Shown in pieces: positions 1 through 5,175 of a stretch of 5,823 bases of DNA. How positions within the stretch are numbered: position 1 is the stretch's first letter; each line of letters opens with the position of its first letter. Source of the DNA: Planctomycetota bacterium (GTDB taxonomy: Bacteria > Planctomycetota > SBBH01 > JACQRN01); NCBI GenBank assembly GCA_016206515.1, contig JACQRN010000245.1, positions 1 through 5,823 of the forward strand, given 5' to 3'. A program made the translations under genes and the position numbers. Below the pieces are notes generated by a model. The model was given only the letters and a program-made list of their open reading frames with translations, had not been told where the DNA came from and made no database searches.

Positions 1-1269
1 CGAGAGGACGAACTTCGAGCGCAGGATCCCGGTGCGCGAGAGCGGCATCAGCCCCAGGACCCAGAACCGCCGCCCCTCGAGGGAGATCATCGGGACGACG
101 AAGCGGCTGGTGAACGTGCAGAGCGTCAGGGAGGTCGCGGCGAAGTTCAGCGTCGCCACGAGCGCCCTCCAGCCGGCCTCCTCGCGCAGCCCCCCGATCC
201 GGCGGATGTTCACGAAATAGATCGCCAGGAGCCCCACGAAGATCAGGAACTGGGCCCATTGGGCCGGGTCGCGCAGGAAGACGCGGAAGTCCTTCTCCAG
301 GAGCGGGGCGTGCGGACCTCCCAGGACGCGCATCACCGGCCTCGACATCCGCACCAGCAGGTCCCGGACGGGCGTCCCCCGCGCGGTCCGGCCCGAGACG
401 ACGCGCGAACGGGCCGACAGGAGGACCCTCCCCCCGAACGACACGGCCAGGGCGAGGGCGAAGATCCCCCAGGAGGCGAGCGTCGCCACATAGAAGGCCG
501 CGATGCCGAGGTCTCCGTGGCTCGCACGCATCCATGCGTGAGAGAGCCACGTGCTCGGCATGAGCGGGTGCTGGGTCATCGAGAACCGGTCCAGGAGCTG
601 GAAGACCGCCTCCCGCTCCACGCCGGAGAGCCAGGTCCTCCATGTCGCCATGGGGCCGATCGCCGCGCCGAGCGCCAGGGTGCACGCCAGGACGACCCCC
701 CAGAACGCCAGGCGCGTCCGTCCCGTGCCGAGCCCCAGGGCGAGCGCGAGGACCCCCGCGATGCCGACCGGCACTGCGGCAAAGAGGAAGAGGGACGCCC
801 CTCCAAGCGCCACAAGGGGGAGGCCGCCCCCCTCCTCGATCGCGTACGCCAGCAGGAGCGGGAACGACAGGTAGAGGAACGCCCACGTGCTGATCGCCCC
901 CGCCTCGGCGAGCCGGGCGGCCGTCACGACCTGGGGCGGGACGGGGTGCGACAGCAGGAACGGCGTCACCCGGGAGCGGAAGAGCATCGCGTGTGAGGTC
1001 AACAGCGCGCTGAGCAGGAGCATGACCCCCAGGCTGAAGAAGAAGACCTGGAAGGCGACCTGGTGCACGTACACGCGCAGGGAGCTGTAGTACGACTCCG
1101 CCCGCAGGTAGTGCAGACCCAGCCCCGCGAACCAGAGCATCGAGGCGAACAGGCCGGCCATGGCGGTGGCCAGCACCAGGGTCTTCAGGCGCGACTCGCT
1201 CCGGAGCGAGCGGAGCGCGCCGCGGATCTCCCACCCCTTCGCCGCGAGGATCGCGCGGTACGCGTTCAC
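1..1269 (-). CDS. ABC-2-like multispanning permease of an exporter (3' end outside window)
   Basis: My own minus-strand translation gives 423 uninterrupted codons from a GTG at 1269 to the window edge, so the C-terminus is missing. Hydrophobic stretches that look like membrane helices fall near residues 29-54, 72-92, 123-143, 149-180, 187-209, 254-278, 341-357 and 367-386, with a basic cytoplasmic-looking stretch at 280-335 (LLEKDFRVFLRDPAQW at 323-338). The segment SLEGRRFWVLGLMPLSR (396-412) resembles one I recall from large putative ABC exporter permeases. The gene starts inside the stop codon of the ATPase gene (GTGA overlap, 1266-1269), so the two are presumably translationally coupled and form one transporter in the cytoplasmic membrane. 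The next in-frame ATG (codon 37) lies inside the first helix, which favours the GTG. The substrate cannot be read from the sequence. The pairing with the ATPase and the multi-helix design are seen directly; the export direction is inferred from family resemblance. Confidence 0.85.
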   Translation of the reverse strand, partial: MNAYRAILAAKGWEIRGALRSLRSESRLKTLVLATAMAGLFASMLWFAGLGLHYLRAESYYSSLRVYVHQVAFQVFFFSLGVMLLLSALLTSHAMLFRSRVTPFLLSHPVPPQVVTAARLAEAGAISTWAFLYLSFPLLLAYAIEEGGGLPLVALGGASLFLFAAVPVGIAGVLALALGLGTGRTRLAFWGVVLACTLALGAAIGPMATWRTWLSGVEREAVFQLLDRFSMTQHPLMPSTWLSHAWMRASHGDLGIAAFYVATLASWGIFALALAVSFGGRVLLSARSRVVSGRTARGTPVRDLLVRMSRPVMRVLGGPHAPLLEKDFRVFLRDPAQWAQFLIFVGLLAIYFVNIRRIGGLREEAGWRALVATLNFAATSLTLCTFTSRFVVPMISLEGRRFWVLGLMPLSRTGILRSKFVLS

Positions 1270-2012
1270 GGGACTCCGGGATCCCGGCGCTCCGTCAGGT
1301 CGAAGAACGCCTCCTCCAGCGTCCCGCCGGGCCGGACGCGCCCGACGACCTCGGCGACCGGACCCTCCTCGACGAGGCGGCCATCCTGGAGGATCCCGGC
1401 GCGGTCCGCGATCCCCTCCAGCACCTGGATGGAATGCGAGGAGATGAGAATCGCCCCCCCCGCTTCCGCGCGCTCCCGCAGCACCCCGAGGGCGGTCCGG
1501 ATCGTGTGCGGGTCCAGCCCGACGAGCGGCTCGTCGATCACCAGGACGGTCGGGTCGCGCAGCAGCGCGGCGCAGAAGACGACGCGTTGCTTCATCCCGT
1601 GGGAGTAGGACTCGGTCAGGGTGTCCAAGAACGCCCCCGCCTCGAACCGCTCGCCCCATAGGCCGATCCGGCGGTCCGACTCCGCGTCGGCTAGCCCCTG
1701 GAGTCGCCCGACGAACCGGAGGAACTCCCGCCCGGTCAGTTTGTCGTAGAGGTACGGCTCGTCCGGGATGTACGAGAGCCGCCGCTTCGCCTCCAGGGGC
1801 GCCTGCGACAGGTCGATCCCGTCGACGCGGATCCTCCCCGCGTCGGGCCGCAGCAGCCCCGCGACCAGTTTGATCGTCGTCGTCTTCCCGGCGCCGTTCG
1901 GCCCCAGGAAGACCGTGATCGTCCCCGGCGGCACGCGCAGGGTGAGATCCCGCAGCGCCTCCTTCTTCCCGTACGACTTCGAAACGCCCTCCAGGACGAG
2001 CCCGCTGGACAT
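1266..2012 (-). CDS. ABC transporter ATP-binding protein (ABC-2 exporter type)
   Basis: This 248-residue single nucleotide-binding domain powers a membrane transporter, almost certainly the permease encoded directly downstream. Walker A is GPNGAGKT (37-44), the signature is the variant YSHGMKQR (136-143) in place of LSGGQ, Walker B is VLVIDEP (156-162), the D-loop is GLDP (165-168) and the H-loop histidine is H193 (ISSHS). At the Q-loop position the sequence reads YIPDEPYLYDKLTG (81-94), with Asp84 where most ABC ATPases have Gln. I recall similar 'PDEP' loops in ABC-2 exporter ATPases, so this looks like a subfamily trait rather than damage. The ATG at 2012 is only 2 nt past the speB stop and has just a weak GAAG-like Shine-Dalgarno, which suggests coupling to speB translation. 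The frame is open further upstream, but that part is an agmatinase shadow. Family assignment is secure; substrate unknown. Confidence 0.95.
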   Translation of the reverse strand: MSSGLVLEGVSKSYGKKEALRDLTLRVPPGTITVFLGPNGAGKTTTIKLVAGLLRPDAGRIRVDGIDLSQAPLEAKRRLSYIPDEPYLYDKLTGREFLRFVGRLQGLADAESDRRIGLWGERFEAGAFLDTLTESYSHGMKQRVVFCAALLRDPTVLVIDEPLVGLDPHTIRTALGVLRERAEAGGAILISSHSIQVLEGIADRAGILQDGRLVEEGPVAEVVGRVRPGGTLEEAFFDLTERRDPGVP

Positions 2013-2014
2013 GT

Positions 2015-2890
2015 CTACTTCACAAACAGGCCGATGAGACGATACGTCAGGCGCGCTGCGTTGAACTCGGAGACCTTCTGGCCGGGGATCGGCATCAGTT
2101 CGACGACATCCATCCCGACGACCCGGTGCCTGCGGGCGACCGCCGTCATCAGGTCCGTGACCTGCCACCAGTCCAGCCCGCCGGGCTCCGGCGTCCCGAC
2201 GCCGGGCATCCACGACGGGTCGAGCCCGTCCAAGTCGATCGTGACATACACGGGCGAGAAAAGCTGGGCGACCGCCTTCCGGATCCACGAGCGGTCCCGC
2301 CGGATCCTGTGGGCGAAGTGGATCCTCACCCGGGGATCCTTGCGCCGCGGCCATTCCGAATCGGAGAGGTTCCGGACCCCCACCGACACCAGGCGCCGGA
2401 TGCCGCAATCGAGCATCCGGCTCGCCGCGCAGGCGTGGCTGCGGCGATTCCCCTCGTAGGTCGCCCGCAGGTCCGCGTGCGCGTCGATGTGCAGCACCGA
2501 GATCGACGGGTGGCGTCTCACGAACGCGCGCAAGGGCCCCTCCGTCACCGTGTGCTCCCCACCCAGGGAGATCACGAACTTCCCCTCCGCCAATACGCGC
2601 GCCGTGGCGGCCTCGGACTGCTTGAGCATCGCCTCCACCGCGGTCGCTCGCACGGGGGCAAGCGTGGTCACCCCGACCCGGGAGGAATCCTGCTCCAGAA
2701 CCTCGTCCCACAGCTCGACCTGCCGCGAGGCGTCGATCAGGGCCGCGGGACCGCGCCGCGTCCCCTTGCCATAGGACGTCGTCCTCTCGAACGGGATCGG
2801 CAGCACGGCCACGCGCGACCGGGCCGGGGCGCTGCGGGCCGCGGGCAGCCCCAGGAACGCTCCGTGGGGACCGGACGCCTCCTCGCCCAT
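2015..2890 (-). CDS. speB: Agmatinase (ureohydrolase family)
   Basis: This cytosolic dimanganese hydrolase is predicted to convert agmatine to putrescine and urea. The 291-residue length is usual for the family. The metal-binding set is complete: GGEH (H113), IDAHAD (D136, H138, D140) and TIDLDGLD (D219, D221). Other family landmarks are PIPFERTTSYGKGTRRGP (31-48), the SHAC segment (151-154), GTPEPGGL (232-239) and GMDVVELMP (259-267), whose Glu264 fits the substrate-binding acid. Arginase, formimidoylglutamase and guanidinobutyrase share this fold. The agmatinase call rests on the PFE/PFD N-terminal motif and, strongly, on the arginine decarboxylase gene 20 nt upstream, which supplies agmatine. 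The ATG at 2890 is preceded by GAGTGAG as a modest ribosome site. The frame stays open upstream across the decarboxylase gene, but that translation is a shadow without family features. No spermidine synthase gene is seen in the window. Confidence 0.93.
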   Translation of the reverse strand: MGEEASGPHGAFLGLPAARSAPARSRVAVLPIPFERTTSYGKGTRRGPAALIDASRQVELWDEVLEQDSSRVGVTTLAPVRATAVEAMLKQSEAATARVLAEGKFVISLGGEHTVTEGPLRAFVRRHPSISVLHIDAHADLRATYEGNRRSHACAASRMLDCGIRRLVSVGVRNLSDSEWPRRKDPRVRIHFAHRIRRDRSWIRKAVAQLFSPVYVTIDLDGLDPSWMPGVGTPEPGGLDWWQVTDLMTAVARRHRVVGMDVVELMPIPGQKVSEFNAARLTYRLIGLFVK

Positions 2891-2910
2891 GGACTCACTC
2901 GCCCACGGGT

Positions 2911-3456
2911 TCAGTACACGAACACGCCGGCGGAGATCACGGTCGTCCAGTACCCCTTCATGCCGATCGCGGACTGCGAGGTGTTCGCCGTCTTGTAGAA
3001 CTGCCCGCTGATCTCCCACTGTTCCTTCTTCTGGTTCCACGACGCGTCCGGGTCGAAATCCACCCCGAGCACGGTCGCGAGCATCGACGCCGCCAGGTCC
3101 TCGGCGTAGTCTCCGGCCTGCTGCTCGGTCTCCCCGTAGCAGTGGTGCTCCGAGAGGTAGCCGTACCGGTCGGAGTCCCTCGGGATCGCCACCCCGATCG
3201 ACGAGCCAATCAGCCGGTGGTTCTCGTCCGTTTCCGCGCGCGCCATGACACAGAAGGCGATCTGCCCGGCGGACAGTTTGGCCAGCCCGCGCTGCCGCGG
3301 GATGAGCCGGCAGTGCGCGGGGAAGATGCTCGATACATGGACCAGGTTGAACTGCGCGATCCCCGCGTTGCGCAACGCCTCCTCGAACGACGCCAGCTTC
3401 TCCTTGTGCCGCCCGACGCCGCGCGTGAGGAACAGTTCCTTTCCGATGATCGCCAC
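2911..3456 (-). CDS. pdaD: Pyruvoyl-dependent arginine decarboxylase (PvlArgDC)
   Basis: This small decarboxylase makes its own pyruvoyl cofactor and converts arginine to agmatine and CO2, the first step towards putrescine. From the GTG at 3456 it is 181 residues. It begins with a family-like N-terminus (ELFLTRGVGRHKEKLASFE, 7-25), followed by NLVHVSSIFP (37-46). By family knowledge the chain self-cleaves between the two serines (S42/S43), leaving a short beta chain and an alpha chain with an N-terminal pyruvoyl group. Asn37, six residues before the cleavage Ser, fits the conserved active-site Asn. GQIAFCVMA (64-72), GYLSEHH (99-105) and GETE (108-111, with the proposed proton-donor Glu) also match. 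The family is typical of archaea and Chlamydia and is found in scattered bacteria. The start is uncertain: no Shine-Dalgarno precedes the GTG, and it is the only ATG/GTG/TTG codon I find in this frame between the fabF stop and the conserved region. Confidence 0.93.
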   Translation of the reverse strand: MAIIGKELFLTRGVGRHKEKLASFEEALRNAGIAQFNLVHVSSIFPAHCRLIPRQRGLAKLSAGQIAFCVMARAETDENHRLIGSSIGVAIPRDSDRYGYLSEHHCYGETEQQAGDYAEDLAASMLATVLGVDFDPDASWNQKKEQWEISGQFYKTANTSQSAIGMKGYWTTVISAGVFVY

Positions 3457-3559
3457 AGGTGGGGCGTAGTGAAGCGATCCGTGGCGAACGTCGCAAGGGA
3501 CTTTTTTTTCGAAACATGTCCCGCGGACATCGTGTCCGCAGGACGGTGGGATTGCACAA
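3457..3559 (-). promoter_or_regulatory. 103-nt gap before pdaD holding a hairpin, an alternative stem and an A8 run
   Basis: Reading the minus strand, a 12-bp stem begins 15 nt after the fabF stop: arm GTCCTGCGGACA (3544-3533), loop CGA (3532-3530), arm TGTCCGCGGGAC (3529-3518). Its only non-Watson-Crick pair is U-G in minus-strand RNA; in plus-strand RNA the same position is a C-A mismatch, so the structure fits transcription in the gene direction. The 3' part of the second arm (GGGAC, 3522-3518) can instead pair with GTCCC at 3501-3497, closing a loop that contains TTTCGAAA and the A8 run (3509-3502). No T-tract follows on the minus strand, so this is not a standard terminator. It could be a processing or stability element ending the fab message, or a leader controlling pdaD. 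The structure is seen; the role is inference. Confidence 0.5.
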
Positions 3560-4813
3560 TTAGGCTCGGTAGGCGCGCGCGCACAGCGCGACGTTGTGGC
3601 CACCGAACCCGAACGAGTTGCAGAGGGCCGCGCGGAGGGGTTTCTCCCTCGCGGCGTTCGGGACGCAGTCGATGTCGCACTCCGGGTCGGGCTCCTCGTG
3701 GTTGATCGTGGGGTGCACCTTCCCCTCGTGGAGGCTCAAGACGGTCGCGACCATCTCCACGCCCCCGGAGGCCCCGAGGAGGTGCCCGAGGATCGACTTC
3801 GTGCTGCTGACCCAGACCGAGCGCGCCCGCGCGCCGAAGACGGAGTGGATCGCCATCGCCTCCGCCTTGTCCCCCACGGGTGTCGAGGTGCCGTGCGCAT
3901 TGATGTAGTCGATCCCGTCGGCGGGACAGGATGCGTCCGCGAGCGCACAGCGCATCGCCTCCGCCGCCCCCGACCCGTCCGGCCGGGGCGCGGTGATGTG
4001 ATGCCCGTCCCCCGTCATCCCGAAGCCGGACAGTTCCGCGTAGATCCTGGCCCCGCGCCGTACGGCGCGCCCCTCCTCCTCGAGCATCAGGATCCCCGCG
4101 CCCTCGCCCATGACGAACCCGTCCCGCCCCTTGTCGAACGGGCGGCTGGCGCGCTCCGGGGACGCGTTGCGCGTGGAGAGCGCCTTCATGTTCCCGAACC
4201 CGGCCATCCCGATCGGGGCCAGGGGAGCCTCGCTCCCCCCCGCGATCATCGCATCCGCATCCCCGCGCTGGATGGCCCGCAGGGCGAACCCGATGGAGTG
4301 CCCTGCGCTCGCGCAGGCCGTCGCGGTGGTGACGCACGGCCCCGTCCACCCGAGCCGGATCGACGTGAGCCCCGCGGCGGCATTGGCCATCATCTTGGGG
4401 ATCAGGAACGGGGAGACCTGGGAGGGCCCCTTCTCGATGAGGCGACGGTGCTGCTCGTCGAGTTCAAGGAGGCCGCCGACTCCGCTGCCGATCGCGACGC
4501 CGCCCCGCCGCGGATCGACATCCTCGGCCTTCAATCCCGCGTCGGTCAGCGCCAGGTCCGATGCCGCGATGCCGAACTGCGCATACCGGTCGAGCCGCCT
4601 GGCCTCGCGCCTGTCCATCCAACGACCGGGGTCGAAATCGCGGACCTCGGCGCCGAAGTGGCACGCATAGTCCAGGGCCGCGAACCGCTCGATGGCCCGA
4701 ACGGCGCTGCGGCCCTCGAGCAGGTTATCCCAATACGTCCGGAGGTCATTCCCGGCTGGGGAGATGACCCCCATCCCCGTGACCACGACCCGCCGGGGGC
4801 CCGTCAGCGTCAC
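3560..4813 (-). CDS. fabF: 3-oxoacyl-[acyl-carrier-protein] synthase II (KAS II)
   Basis: This condensing enzyme adds malonyl-ACP to acyl-ACP to extend fatty acids by two carbons in the cytosol. It is 417 residues, the normal FabF length. The N-terminal RVVVTGMGVISPAGN (8-22) is typical. The catalytic set is complete: Cys167 in TTATACASAGHS (162-173), His307 in NAHGTSTPVGD (305-315), Lys339 in SSTKS and His344 in ILGHLLGASG (341-350). The C-terminal NSFGFGGHN (399-407) is also present. Cys-His-His rather than Cys-His-Asn-type residues separate it from FabH. The GTG start overlaps the acpP stop by 4 nt. The AAGGAG motif (4818-4813) overlaps this GTG, so initiation may depend on ribosomes finishing acpP; a CTG at 4807 has the better spacing (5 nt). 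In many bacteria rnc follows fabF; here the polyamine genes follow instead. Confidence 0.96.
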   Translation of the reverse strand: MTLTGPRRVVVTGMGVISPAGNDLRTYWDNLLEGRSAVRAIERFAALDYACHFGAEVRDFDPGRWMDRREARRLDRYAQFGIAASDLALTDAGLKAEDVDPRRGGVAIGSGVGGLLELDEQHRRLIEKGPSQVSPFLIPKMMANAAAGLTSIRLGWTGPCVTTATACASAGHSIGFALRAIQRGDADAMIAGGSEAPLAPIGMAGFGNMKALSTRNASPERASRPFDKGRDGFVMGEGAGILMLEEEGRAVRRGARIYAELSGFGMTGDGHHITAPRPDGSGAAEAMRCALADASCPADGIDYINAHGTSTPVGDKAEAMAIHSVFGARARSVWVSSTKSILGHLLGASGGVEMVATVLSLHEGKVHPTINHEEPDPECDIDCVPNAAREKPLRAALCNSFGFGGHNVALCARAYRA

Positions 4814-5061
4814 TCCTTCTTCGTCGCCTTGAGGTTCTTCTCGATGTAGGAGATCGCCTGGCCGACGGTCTGGATCTTCTCCGCCTCCTCGTCCGGGATG
4901 CTGACGGAGAACTTGTCCTCCAGCTCCATCACGATCTCGACGGTATCCAGCGAGTCCGCCCGCAGGTCGTTCACGAACGAGGTCTCGGGCGTGATCTTTT
5001 CCTTCTCGACGCCCATCTGCTCGGCAACGATCTCGATCACCTGCTCCGCGATGCCTGCCAT
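4810..5061 (-). CDS. acpP: Acyl carrier protein
   Basis: This 83-residue, acidic, four-helix protein carries growing fatty acyl chains on a 4'-phosphopantetheine arm. The attachment serine is in the invariant DSLDTVEIVMELEDKF motif (Ser at about residue 39). The C-terminal half, FSVSIPDEEAEKIQTVGQAI, is standard AcpP. A longer frame reaches an ATG at 5133, but the extra 24 residues are Arg/Gly-rich and unlike any ACP. The ATG at 5061 also has an excellent Shine-Dalgarno, so I chose it. AcpP lies between fabG and fabF as in many bacterial fab clusters and serves both enzymes. It has the strongest ribosome site in the window, which fits the high ACP demand of the cell. Confidence 0.97.
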   Translation of the reverse strand: MAGIAEQVIEIVAEQMGVEKEKITPETSFVNDLRADSLDTVEIVMELEDKFSVSIPDEEAEKIQTVGQAISYIEKNLKATKKE

Positions 5062-5066
5062 GCCCC

Positions 5067-5074
5067 CTCCTCCC
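5067..5074 (-). promoter_or_regulatory. acpP: Strong ribosome binding site of acpP
   Basis: Minus-strand GGGAGGAG lies here, with its GGAGG core at 5073-5069 and 7 nt before the ATG at 5061. It settles the ACP start against the upstream in-frame ATG at 5133. None of the other start codons in the window has a motif this good at proper spacing. Confidence 0.8.
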
Positions 5075-5127
5075 GATGCCGGTGACGACGCGCCCCTCGC
5101 GCACCCGCGCGGCCAGCGCCGGGCGCA

Positions 5128-5157
5128 TTGCATATCCCATCCCCGGACCTAATGCAA
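5128..5157 (-). repeat. Short inverted repeat (possible operator/promoter area) upstream of acpP
   Basis: In the 114-nt gap between fabG and acpP the hexamer TTGCAT (5128-5133) and its exact complement ATGCAA (5152-5157) flank 18 nt. On the minus strand the same bases give TTGCAT, 17 nt, TATGCA, a spacing suited to a sigma-70-type promoter but with only three of six matches in each box. It is the most AT-rich part of the gap. It may be an acpP promoter or a regulator site, or chance. Other GC-rich potential stems in the gap (for example 5098-5111) are expected at this base composition. Confidence 0.3.
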
Positions 5158-5175
5158 GATGTTCGTCCGTGCACG

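Noticed and set aside
1266..2711. A 481-codon frame suggesting a fusion ahead of the ABC ATPase
   Set aside because: The upstream part lies antiframe to the intact speB motifs, and the ATPase domain begins normally at the ATG at 2012.
3502..3544. Intrinsic terminator made of the fabF-pdaD hairpin and the T8/A8 run
   Set aside because: On the minus strand the run after the hairpin is A, not T. On the plus strand the T-run comes before the hairpin, and the stem has a C-A mismatch. Neither orientation fits a canonical terminator.
2015..3559. A 514-codon open frame that includes speB
   Set aside because: Only the part from 2890 down matches agmatinase. The rest overlaps pdaD in another frame and shows Arg/Gly-rich shadow composition; GC-rich DNA has few stops in such frames.
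3596..4849. Long plus-strand frame (417 codons) opposite fabF
   Set aside because: It is a codon-position mirror of fabF, with low-complexity Arg/Pro/Gly content and no recognisable domain. The same applies to the other plus-strand frames at 259-996, 1063-1608 and 2126-2998.
5098..5111. Small CGCGC/GCGCG hairpin upstream of acpP
   Set aside because: A five-pair GC stem is expected by chance at this base composition and has no T-tract or other support.
5059..5133. Extended ACP N-terminus starting at 5133
   Set aside because: The extra residues are Arg/Gly-rich, unlike any ACP, and the strong ribosome site points to the ATG at 5061.
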